Below, piece by piece: positions 1 to 5,829 of a stretch of 5,939 nt of DNA. Within the stretch, counting starts at the first letter, position 1, and each line of letters starts with the position of its first letter. The DNA is from Sphingomonas sp. CCH9-E2 (GTDB lineage Bacteria > Pseudomonadota > Alphaproteobacteria > Sphingomonadales > Sphingomonadaceae), in assembly GCF_001557215.1 (NCBI RefSeq), contig NZ_LSJM01000403.1:1-5939 (forward strand). Reading direction: 5' to 3'. The position numbers were made by a program, and so were the translations under genes. Under the pieces are notes generated by a model, which ran no database searches, was not told the origin of the DNA, and saw nothing but the letters and a program-made list of their open reading frames with translations.

Positions 1-612
1 GTCATAGCGCTCACCCGCCGCCATTTCCTTTTCATAGAGGCGCGTGCCAGCCGCGTCGTAAATACGCAGCCACACCGGCTGCGTCGCGATCAGCGTGACC
101 TGTCCACCGCTGACCGGGGTCGCGGCGGGGCTGGGCGTAGCTTCAGGCGTGGCGAGCGCGGTCGGCGTCGGCTCGGGCACGGCGCTCGTTCCGCCGCGGA
201 ACAGGTCGGTGCCATACCACAGGCCGACGGCGGCGAGCAGAAGCACTGCGACGATCGCCCCGCCCCAGGCGAGCGCGCTCGGCGGCTCACGCACCGGATC
301 TTCGGGATCATAGCTGGTATAGACTTCGCGCGCTGCAAAGGTGGCGGAGGTCTCCGCGCGCAACTCACGGGCCAGCGCCACTTCATCCGCGCCGACCGCG
401 CGGGCATAGGCCTTGACGAAGCCGGTCGCGTAGGTGGTCGAGGGCAGGCCCGAATAGTCGGACGCCTCGATCGCGGCGAGATGGCGGAGCGGCACGCGGG
501 TGCGGCTGGCGATGTCGGCCAATTCCAGTCCCTGCGCCATGCGCGCGTCGCGCAGCTTCTCCCCGACCTTCACCGGAAACAGGTTCGGGGTTTCGCCCGC
601 TTCGCCGTCCAT
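1..612 (-). CDS. rodZ: RodZ-like HTH / transmembrane / DUF4115 protein (C-terminus off window)
   Basis: Partial gene: 204 codons from the ATG at 612-610 run in frame to the left edge, so the C-terminus is missing. Seen: an N-terminal helix-turn-helix of the RodZ/HTH_25 type at about residues 14-75 (GEKLRDARMAQGLELADIA, then YATGFVKAYARAVG), a charged juxtamembrane stretch, one membrane helix at about 113-134 (ALAWGGAIVAVLLLAAVGLW), a Pro/Thr-rich linker at 144-167, and from 171 the beginning of a beta-rich periplasmic domain (VTLIATQPVWLRIYD) typical of DUF4115. This order is that of RodZ, the bitopic MreB-binding cell-shape protein, with a cytoplasmic N-terminus and periplasmic C-terminus. 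The start is supported by GGAGGG at 618-623, five bases before ATG. It lies 100 bases downstream of ptsP on the same strand. The family call is solid; a true MreB-linked role is inferred, since other HTH-TM-DUF4115 proteins exist. Confidence 0.88.
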   Translation of the reverse strand, partial: MDGEAGETPNLFPVKVGEKLRDARMAQGLELADIASRTRVPLRHLAAIEASDYSGLPSTTYATGFVKAYARAVGADEVALARELRAETSATFAAREVYTSYDPEDPVREPPSALAWGGAIVAVLLLAAVGLWYGTDLFRGGTSAVPEPTPTALATPEATPSPAATPVSGGQVTLIATQPVWLRIYDAAGTRLYEKEMAAGERYD

Positions 613-640
613 TCAATCCCTCCGGTGCCTGAAATTCGCG

Positions 641-678
641 CCTTGCTGCATTCCTTAAAGGAGTGTCAACGTGCGCAC
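641..678 (-). promoter_or_regulatory. Possible promoter/operator region upstream of the RodZ-like gene
   Basis: On the minus strand a perfect -35 hexamer TTGACA lies at 669-664. The 17-base-spaced -10 position (646-641) reads GCAAGG, which is a poor match to TATAAT. A perfect 8-base palindrome GTGCGCAC (671-678) sits one base upstream of the -35, and an imperfect inverted repeat TCCTTTAAGGA lies in the spacer. This could be an activator- or repressor-controlled promoter, or a chance hexamer. No transcription evidence is available from sequence. Confidence 0.3.
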
Positions 679-680
679 TA

Positions 681-717
681 CCTGAAATGCCGACATGCGT
701 CGGGCTTTTGCCTCAGG
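681..717 (-). terminator. Possible weak hairpin terminator after ptsP
   Basis: A 5-bp stem CCGAC/GTCGG (690-694 with 699-703, loop ATGC) is nested inside an outer CCTGA/TCAGG pairing (681-685 with 713-717), which overlaps the ptsP stop codon. In the ptsP direction the stem is preceded by AAAA and followed by CATTTC, so there is no proper U-tract; read on the plus strand it is followed by GCTTTTG. It is a weak candidate at best and may let transcription continue into the RodZ-like gene. Confidence 0.28.
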
Positions 718-2998
718 CCAACTCTACGCCATGCTCCTGCGCCCAGCTTTCCAGCGCGGCGCGCATGTCGCGCGGCGGCTTTGCGAGCAGCTGGTCCATC
801 GCCGTGCGGAGCGCGCCATGGTCGAGGCTGCGCACCATCGCCTTGACCGGGCCGACCGCCGCCGGGGTGATCGACAGCCGATCGATGCCAAGACCAATCA
901 GCGCCATCGCCTCCAGCGGCCGCCCGCCCATCTCGCCGCACACCGCCACCGGCACGTTCGCCGCATGCGCCTCGCGCGTCACGCGGCGCAGGAAGCGCAG
1001 GATCGAAGGGCTCAGCCAGTCATAGCGCACCGCCAGCTTCGGATGCGCGCGGTCTGCGGCGAACAGGAACTGGGTCAGATCGTTGGTGCCGATCGACAGG
1101 AAGTCGATCTGCGGCAAGAGGATGTCGAGCACCTCCGCCAGCGCCGGAACTTCCAGCATCGCGCCATAGCGGACGTGGAGCGGGAGTTTGTGCCCGCGCC
1201 CTTCCAGCCAGCTGCGCTGCGCCTCGAAGATCGCGCGTGCCTGTTCGAACTCCCACGGTTCCGACACCATCGGGAACATGACGCTGAGCGTGCGCCCGGC
1301 GGCGGCTTCGAGCAGCGCGCGTGCCTGTACCTTCATCAGCCCTTCGCGGTCGAGCGCCAAGCGGATCGCGCGCCAGCCCATGGCGGGGTTCTCTTCCTCG
1401 CCATTCTCGTCATGGTCGAGATAGGGGAGCGCCTTGTCGCCGCCGATATCGACGGTGCGGAAGATGACGGGACGATCGCCCGCCGCCTCCAGCACATCGC
1501 GATACAGGCGCTTCTGCCCCTCACGCTGCGGCAGGGTGGCGGAGACGAGGAACTGGAATTCGGTGCGGAACAGCCCGATCCCGTCTGCCCCGGTCAGGTC
1601 GAGCGCGGCGACATCGTCGCGCAGGCCAGCATTGACCATCACCGTCACGCGGTGGCCGTCGCGCGTTTCGGGCAGCTGGTTGCGCAGCGCGGCAAAGGCG
1701 GCGCGGCGTTTCTGCGTGATCAGCAGCTTCGCCTCGAACACCTCTTCCATCGCGTGCGTCGGGCGGACGACGACGGACTCTTCCGCGACGTCGAGCAACA
1801 GCCGGTCGCCCTCCGCGACCAGACGGCGGACATCCTTGACCCGGCCCAGCACCGGCACGCCCATCGCGCGCGCCACGATGGTGACATGCGCGGTCAGCGA
1901 TCCTTCTTCCAGGATCACGCCCTTCAGGCGCCGGCGGTCATATTCGAGCAGCTCGGCCGGGCCGAGGTTGCGCGCGATCAGGATCGAATCCTGCCGCAGC
2001 CCCAATTGCGCCGCCGTGCCGAGCTGCCCCGACACGATGCGCAGCAGCCGGTTGGACAGGTCCTCCAGATCGTGCATCCGATCGCGCAGCAGCGGATCGT
2101 CGATCTGCCGCATGCGCATCCGGGTGCGTTGCTGCACGCGCTCGATCGCCGCCTCGGCGGTCAGGCCGCTGTCGATCGCCTCGTTGATGCGACGGCCCCA
2201 GCCCTCGTCATAGGCGAACATCTTGTAGGTCTCGAGGATCTCCTCATGCTCGCCGCCGACGCCGAACTCGGCCTGGCTGGTCATGCGGTCGATCTGCTCG
2301 CGCATCTTGTCGAACGCGGCATAGACGCGGTGGCGCTCGGCCTCCGTATCCTCGGCGACGGTATGTTCGATCGTGATGCGCGGCTGGTGGAAGACGGCGG
2401 CGCCCGCCGCCATCCCCTCGACCAACTTGAACCCGGCGATGCGCGCGGTCGCGGTCGGCTGGGCGCGGGTCGAACCGCCCGCGCTGGTGTCAGCGCTGTC
2501 GATCAGCCCGGCATTGGCGATCAGCTCCGACAGCACCATCGCCACGGTCTGCAGCGCCTCGATCTCCACCTCTTCATATTTGCGTGGATCGGCATGCTGC
2601 ACGGCGAGCACGCCGACCGCGCGCTCCTTGCGGATGATCGGCACGCCGGCAAAGCTGTGGAACCGCTCTTCGCCCGTTTCGGGGCGATAGGCGAAGTCGG
2701 GATGCGACGCCGCCTCGTCGAGGTTCAGCGTCTCGACATTCTTGGCGATCGTGCCGACCAGACCCTCGCCCAGCGCCAGCTTAGTGACGTGCACCGCCTC
2801 CTGCGCGAGGCCGCGGGTCGCGAAGAGTTCGAGCACGCCTTCGCGCAGCAGGTAGATCGAACAGACTTCGCTGCGCAGCGATTCCCCGATGATCTCGACC
2901 ACGGCGTTCAGCTTGGACTGGGCCGGGGTGCGCGACGCCATCACGTCGTGCAACCGCGTCAGGATCTCACGGGCGGAGGCGGCGGCGGAAACGGGCAT
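713..2998 (-). CDS. ptsP: Phosphoenolpyruvate-protein phosphotransferase PtsP (EI-Ntr), nitrogen PTS
   Basis: 761 residues, the usual size for EI-Ntr. The family autophosphorylates from PEP on a histidine and passes the phosphate to NPr and then EIIA-Ntr, a cytoplasmic relay regulating nitrogen, potassium and (p)ppGpp responses. Seen: an N-terminal GAF domain at about 15-165 (LRSEVCSIYLLREG, HSFAGVPIIRKERAVGVLAVQ); the EI N-terminal helical/NPr-binding region at about 190-330; the swivelling phosphohistidine domain with LTAHVTIVARAMG, H371 being the phosphorylated residue; then the PEP-binding TIM barrel with GADGIGLFRTEF (470-481), RTVDIGGDK (514-522), FLSIGTNDLTQF (633-644) and CGEMGG (687-692), C687 being the expected catalytic cysteine. 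All key residues are present. The GAF distinguishes it from sugar-PTS EI. The start fits because homologues begin at about residue 11 (ILTRLHDVM), but no clear Shine-Dalgarno precedes ATG. It is preceded by vapC (44-base gap) and followed by the RodZ-like gene. Confidence 0.97.
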   Translation of the reverse strand: MPVSAAASAREILTRLHDVMASRTPAQSKLNAVVEIIGESLRSEVCSIYLLREGVLELFATRGLAQEAVHVTKLALGEGLVGTIAKNVETLNLDEAASHPDFAYRPETGEERFHSFAGVPIIRKERAVGVLAVQHADPRKYEEVEIEALQTVAMVLSELIANAGLIDSADTSAGGSTRAQPTATARIAGFKLVEGMAAGAAVFHQPRITIEHTVAEDTEAERHRVYAAFDKMREQIDRMTSQAEFGVGGEHEEILETYKMFAYDEGWGRRINEAIDSGLTAEAAIERVQQRTRMRMRQIDDPLLRDRMHDLEDLSNRLLRIVSGQLGTAAQLGLRQDSILIARNLGPAELLEYDRRRLKGVILEEGSLTAHVTIVARAMGVPVLGRVKDVRRLVAEGDRLLLDVAEESVVVRPTHAMEEVFEAKLLITQKRRAAFAALRNQLPETRDGHRVTVMVNAGLRDDVAALDLTGADGIGLFRTEFQFLVSATLPQREGQKRLYRDVLEAAGDRPVIFRTVDIGGDKALPYLDHDENGEEENPAMGWRAIRLALDREGLMKVQARALLEAAAGRTLSVMFPMVSEPWEFEQARAIFEAQRSWLEGRGHKLPLHVRYGAMLEVPALAEVLDILLPQIDFLSIGTNDLTQFLFAADRAHPKLAVRYDWLSPSILRFLRRVTREAHAANVPVAVCGEMGGRPLEAMALIGLGIDRLSITPAAVGPVKAMVRSLDHGALRTAMDQLLAKPPRDMRAALESWAQEHGVELA

Positions 2999-3042
2999 AA
3001 GCGAATCGCTATCAGATTGCAGGGGCGGGGGCGAGCCTTGGA

Positions 3043-3462
3043 TCAGGCATCGCCGAGGATCAGAATTTTATGGAGGGCCGCTGCGCGTGACGCGAATTTG
3101 CGGTCCGCAGTGACCAGTGGGCACGCCAGATCCATAGCCAGTGCGAGATAGATGCAATCCGGCAATGGATGTCCCAAGCGCATTGCCAGGCTGATTGCCC
3201 GACCGGCCAGTGGTCCATCGAGCGGGTGCGTGCCGAGCGCGGAGGATGTCCAGAGCCCGGTCCACGCTGCTGCAATCTCTTCACCGTCGGGCTGAGTGAC
3301 TATCCGCTCATTGACCCGCCGGACGATCGCACCGCCGACTTCACTCAGCATCAGATCGGGGGCTTGAAGCTGGCCGTGCCGATCGAACAATGCGCGCGCT
3401 GCGTTGCTGTCCGCTTCGTCGAACAGCCATTTTACCGCCACGCTCGCATCGACGACGATCAT
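3043..3462 (-). CDS. vapC: VapC-family PIN-domain ribonuclease toxin
   Basis: 139 residues, typical for a VapC toxin, a Mg2+-dependent ribonuclease that cuts tRNA or rRNA and arrests translation when not bound by its antitoxin. The four PIN acidic residues are present: D5 in MIVVDASVAVKW, E41 in LMLSEVGGA, D102 in HPLPDCIYLALA and D120 in LVTADRKF, so the protein looks catalytically intact. Its ATG (3462-3460) overlaps the vapB stop as ATGA, indicating translational coupling. It ends 44 bases before ptsP. A hand count of 3061-3180 gives 70/120 G+C (58%) against 41/60 (68%) in ptsP at 1321-1380, a mild hint of horizontal acquisition. The RNA target cannot be told from the sequence. Confidence 0.93.
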   Translation of the reverse strand: MIVVDASVAVKWLFDEADSNAARALFDRHGQLQAPDLMLSEVGGAIVRRVNERIVTQPDGEEIAAAWTGLWTSSALGTHPLDGPLAGRAISLAMRLGHPLPDCIYLALAMDLACPLVTADRKFASRAAALHKILILGDA

Positions 3463-3695
3463 TCCGTGTCGCGCACCTGCCGGATCAGCGCGACGCTGTC
3501 GGAGAAGCCACCATATTTCTCGGCCATCCGCCGACGCAGTGCATCGACCCCGTCGAGCACGACGTCGCGGTCGCCCAGTCGCTCGCCCAGCAGATGCCGG
3601 GCTTCGGCTTCGATCGAGCGATGATTTTGCCGCGCCTTGAGACGCAGCCGTTCATAGACTTCGTCGTCGAGCTTCCGGATCGTGAGTGTGGCCAT
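3459..3695 (-). CDS. vapB: VapB/FitA-type ribbon-helix-helix antitoxin
   Basis: 78 residues. The N-terminus MATLTIRKLDDEVYERLRLK followed by ARQNHRSIEAEARHLLGERL is the classic FitA/Arc-like ribbon-helix-helix: a beta strand that contacts DNA, two helices, and the RS-x-EAE-x-R signature of plasmid-stability antitoxins. The C-terminal tail (about residues 45-78, DALRRRMAEKYGGFSDSVAL) would wrap the PIN toxin. It is expected to neutralise VapC and, as a dimer, to repress its own operon. The start at 3695 is chosen because RHH antitoxins begin directly with this strand; the open frame continues upstream only as antisense-frame noise across the neighbouring oxidoreductase gene. No Shine-Dalgarno is seen before the ATG (CTTCAGCCC), so translation may use a very short leader. 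The stop overlaps the vapC start by four bases. Confidence 0.92.
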   Translation of the reverse strand: MATLTIRKLDDEVYERLRLKARQNHRSIEAEARHLLGERLGDRDVVLDGVDALRRRMAEKYGGFSDSVALIRQVRDTE

Positions 3696-3705
3696 GGGCT
3701 GAAGA

Positions 3706-3728
3706 TGGCATAGCGCTAGCAAAATGCA
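3706..3728 (-). promoter_or_regulatory. Candidate vapBC operator/promoter palindrome
   Basis: The perfect 8-base palindrome TAGCGCTA (3711-3718) overlaps a second one, GCTAGC (3715-3720), and is flanked by GCAT (3708-3711) and ATGC (3724-3727). It lies 16-23 bases upstream of the vapB ATG, where a self-repressing RHH antitoxin would bind. On the minus strand TATGCC (3712-3707) could act as a -10, giving an almost leaderless mRNA, but the matching -35 position is poor. The call rests on position plus symmetry only. Confidence 0.35.
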
Positions 3729-3739
3729 AGCACGCGACT

Positions 3740-4759
3740 TCAGCCCGCCCGCTTCTCCAGCGCCGCCGCCGCCTCGGCCATCAGCTGGGCGATGATGTCG
3801 GCGACGGGTTCTTCCTTGCTGACCATCCCGACCGACTGACCGGCCATCAGCGAGCCATTGTCGACATCGCCCTCGATCACCGCACGGCGCAGTGCGCCGG
3901 CCCAATAATGTTCGATCTGCAGCTGGGCTTCGGCCATCTCGACCTTGCCCTCGTCCAGAAGCTGCGCGACCTCGCGCTGCTTGGCGGTGAACAGCTCGCT
4001 GCCCGCATTTTTGAGCGCGCGCACCGGGATCACCGGGAGGCGCGGGTCGATCTGGACGCTGGAGATCGCGTCGCGCGCGCTCGCCCGGAAGAATGCCTTT
4101 TTGAAGTTCGGATGCGCGATGCTTTCGGTCGCGCAGGCAAAGCGGGTGCCGAGCTGGACTCCCGCTGCCCCCATGTCGAGATAGCCGGCAATCGCCTCGC
4201 CGCGTCCGATCCCGCCCGCGACGAACACCGGCACCTGCTCCGACACTTCGGGCAGGATTTCCTGCGCGAGCACGCTGGTCGACACCGGGCCGATATGGCC
4301 GCCGGCCTCCATCCCCTCGACCACCAAGGCATCGACGCCGCTGCGGATCAGCTTCTTGGCGAGTGACAGCGCCGGGGCAAAGCAGATCAGCTTCGCGCCA
4401 TTGCCCTTGATCGCATCGAGCGACCCCGCCGGGGGCAGGCCGCCGGCGAGCACGATGTGCGTAACACCATGCTTCGCGCAGACCTCGATCAGGTCGAACA
4501 ATTGCGGGTGCATCGTGATCAGGTTCACGCCGAACGGCTTGTCGGTCAGGGCCTTGGTCCCCGCAATCTCCGCATCGAGCAGCTCGGGCGACATCGCGCC
4601 GCACGCGATCAGGCCGAAGCCGCCCGCGTTGGAAATGGCGGAGACGAGGTTGCGCTCGCTCACCCAGGACATCGCGCCGCACAGGATCGCGGTCTCGCTG
4701 CCCAGAAATTCGATGCCGCGCGCCATGCGGCGCTGAAGGCGCTGTTCACCAATGCTCAT
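3740..4759 (-). CDS. FMN-dependent NAD(P)H oxidoreductase, nitronate monooxygenase / FabK (enoyl-ACP reductase II) family
   Basis: 339 residues forming a complete TIM-barrel flavoprotein of the 2-nitropropane dioxygenase family. Seen: the N-terminal barrel start with GAMSWVSERNLVSAISNAGG (28-47) and GLIACG; DKPFGVNLITM (73-83); the hallmark VEGMEAGGHIG (147-157) with H155, the usual active-site histidine; the phosphate-binding FVAGGIGRGEAI (179-190); QLGTRFACATESIAHPNFK (202-220); and the C-terminal EGDVDNGSLMAGQSVGMVSKE (296-316). From family knowledge, the last motif, the HPN-(F/Y)-K segment and VRALKN (246-251) resemble FabK, the flavin enoyl-ACP reductase of fatty-acid synthesis, more than classical nitronate monooxygenases. 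The substrate is unproven. The start at 4759 has no free Shine-Dalgarno; the region before it lies in a hairpin. M12 is a possible alternative start. It precedes vapB by 44 bases and follows the lipoprotein gene by 47. Confidence 0.93.
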   Translation of the reverse strand: MSIGEQRLQRRMARGIEFLGSETAILCGAMSWVSERNLVSAISNAGGFGLIACGAMSPELLDAEIAGTKALTDKPFGVNLITMHPQLFDLIEVCAKHGVTHIVLAGGLPPAGSLDAIKGNGAKLICFAPALSLAKKLIRSGVDALVVEGMEAGGHIGPVSTSVLAQEILPEVSEQVPVFVAGGIGRGEAIAGYLDMGAAGVQLGTRFACATESIAHPNFKKAFFRASARDAISSVQIDPRLPVIPVRALKNAGSELFTAKQREVAQLLDEGKVEMAEAQLQIEHYWAGALRRAVIEGDVDNGSLMAGQSVGMVSKEEPVADIIAQLMAEAAAALEKRAG

Positions 4760-4760
4760 G

Positions 4761-4799
4761 CCGCTCGCCTAGCCGGGGGATGCGCGGTTAGGCAAGCGG
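4761..4799 (-). promoter_or_regulatory. RNA hairpin covering the ribosome-binding region of the flavin oxidoreductase gene
   Basis: Inverted repeat with 11-base arms at 4761-4771 and 4789-4799 and a 17-base loop. In the minus-strand RNA the arms CCGCUUGCCUA and UAGGCGAGCGG pair over all 11 positions, with a single U-G wobble; on the plus strand that position is a C-A mismatch, so the fold suits the gene's own transcript. The downstream arm ends one base before the ATG and contains the only AGGCGAG Shine-Dalgarno-like sequence. No U-tract follows, so a standard terminator is unlikely. Confidence 0.55.
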
Positions 4800-4806
4800 G
4801 AGGCCA

Positions 4807-5313
4807 TCACGGACCGCATTCCCACACGCCATCGATCGCCAGCGGGGCTGCCCCGCGTGCCTCGACCGACAGGGTTGCGGTGTGGCTCGATCCCTCATGC
4901 TCCGTTTGTCGCGGGGCCCCGCGCGTGATCGATACCGTCAGGTCGCCGTCGGCAAAGCTGCCGCCCTGCGCCATCGCGTCGAACCCGCCGGCTTCGCGTG
5001 CGGTGAGCAGCACGGGCGTTGCGCCGCGCATCACCACCGCGGTTGCGCGGCTCGCCTTGTCGACATCGCCTGCGCCGACCAGCAGCAGATCGCTGGCGTC
5101 GGACAGAAAGGCGCAGCGCAACTCGCCGCTGGCCTGCGCCGCCGCTGCTTCGGTCACGCGACCGAGCACGATCGGCGTGGGGCTGGGCGTTGGGGAAGGC
5201 GGAATGCCGGATTCGATCGGGGTCGGTTCGGCCTCGCTCGCATTGGGCGGCGGCACCGGGCTGGGCGAGCAGGCGGCGAGGGCGAGGATGAGACAGGGGA
5301 TCATCATGCGCAT
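4807..5313 (-). CDS. Small secreted lipoprotein of unknown function
   Basis: 168 residues from the ATG at 5313. Seen: a short signal peptide MRMMIPCLILALAAC with a lipobox LAAC and the lipidated cysteine at C15, followed by Ser, which would favour outer-membrane sorting in the Lol rule known from enterobacteria. A Pro/Thr/Ser-rich tether follows at 16-48 (PIPPSPTPSPTP-like), then a compact, probably beta-rich domain from about 50 to the end with two cysteines (C67 in GELRCAFL, C166 in VWECGP) near its two ends that could form a disulfide. I do not recognise the domain. The start is set by the signal peptide: the open frame continues upstream for 160 codons but there is antisense to the acetyltransferase and has no protein-like character. 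M3 or M4 are alternative starts. No good Shine-Dalgarno is seen. It is divergent from the acetyltransferase (51-base gap). Confidence 0.83.
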   Translation of the reverse strand: MRMMIPCLILALAACSPSPVPPPNASEAEPTPIESGIPPSPTPSPTPIVLGRVTEAAAAQASGELRCAFLSDASDLLLVGAGDVDKASRATAVVMRGATPVLLTAREAGGFDAMAQGGSFADGDLTVSITRGAPRQTEHEGSSHTATLSVEARGAAPLAIDGVWECGP

Positions 5314-5364
5314 GGCGCTAACAATGCGGTGGACGCGCCGGAGTTCAATACGCAGGATAGGAAA

Positions 5365-5820
5365 ATGCCGCAGATTCGCCGCCTTGGTCCGGGAGATGCC
5401 GCCGCGCTCGCTACGATGAATGCGCTGTTCGCGCGGGAGTTCGAGGATGCGGAGAGCTATCTCTCCGCGCCGCCGGGACCGGACCATGTCGCGGCACTGC
5501 TCGCCAATCCGCACTTCATCGCACTGGTCGCGGAGGCCGATGGCGCGATGGTCGGCGCGCTCGCCGCTTATGTCCTGCCCAAGTTCGAACAGGCGCGCAG
5601 CGAAATCTATATCTACGACCTCGCCGTGGCGGAGGCGCAGCGGCGGCGCGGGATCGCAACCGCGCTGATCGACGCATTGCGCCCGATTGCGCGCGCGGCG
5701 GGGGCGTGGGTGATCTATGTGCAGGCCGATCATGTCGATCCGCCCGCGATCGCGCTCTACACCAGATTGGGCGTGCGCGAGGATGTGTTGCACTTCGACA
5801 TCCCCGTCGATCCCGACTAA
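5365..5820 (+). CDS. aac(3)-I: AAC(3)-I-like aminoglycoside N-acetyltransferase (GNAT)
   Basis: 151 residues, close to the size of AAC(3)-I enzymes, which transfer acetyl from acetyl-CoA to the 3-amino group of gentamicin-type aminoglycosides in the cytoplasm. Seen: a GNAT fold with beta strands at VGALAAYVLPKFEQ (63-76) and RSEIYIYDLAV (78-88), the acetyl-CoA pyrophosphate loop RRRGIATALI (93-102), then WVIYVQADHVDPPAIALYT (115-133) and the C-terminal VLHFDI (141-146). From memory of AAC(3)-Ia, these blocks (YVLPKFEQ-x-RSEIYIYDLAV, RGIATALI, VIYVQAD, ALYT-x-LG-x-RE) are close to identical, so the subfamily assignment is firm. Whether it confers resistance is unproven; chromosomal homologues may have other amine substrates. 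The start is set by AGGA at 5354-5357, seven bases before ATG. No integron attC-like site or integrase is visible nearby. The next gene starts nine bases after its stop. Confidence 0.92.
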   Translation: MPQIRRLGPGDAAALATMNALFAREFEDAESYLSAPPGPDHVAALLANPHFIALVAEADGAMVGALAAYVLPKFEQARSEIYIYDLAVAEAQRRRGIATALIDALRPIARAAGAWVIYVQADHVDPPAIALYTRLGVREDVLHFDIPVDPD

Positions 5821-5829
5821 GGCCGCGCC

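Noticed and set aside
1434..2213. 259-codon plus-strand open frame inside the ptsP region
   Set aside because: Ser/Arg-rich shadow frame on the opposite strand of ptsP with no protein-like features.
695..3151. 818-codon plus-strand open frame opposite ptsP
   Set aside because: It is the antisense mirror of a certain gene. It is rich in His, Arg, Gln and Ala with no recognisable domain, as expected in high-GC DNA, and has no ribosome-binding site or conserved motif.
3696..4682. Upstream extension of the vapB frame giving a 407-residue protein
   Set aside because: The extension lies in a different frame of the oxidoreductase gene, is Arg/Gly-rich and has no domain; VapB antitoxins start at MATLTIRKLDD.
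4761..4799. Rho-independent terminator for the lipoprotein gene
   Set aside because: The stem is strong but the next bases are CATGAGC with no U-run and the hairpin touches the next start codon; a leader-structure role fits better.
4882..5364. N-terminal extension of the acetyltransferase upstream of 5365
   Set aside because: It is antisense to the lipoprotein gene; the Shine-Dalgarno AGGA and the family length both support 5365.
5314..5364. Defined promoters in the divergent gap between lipoprotein and acetyltransferase
   Set aside because: TTGAAC on the minus strand with ATTGTT 17 bases later is the best pair seen and is weak; no convincing plus-strand pair exists, so none is annotated.
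5314..5793. N-terminal extension of the lipoprotein frame to an ATG at 5793
   Set aside because: It would run antisense through almost all of the acetyltransferase gene; the signal peptide and lipobox at 5313 give the natural start.
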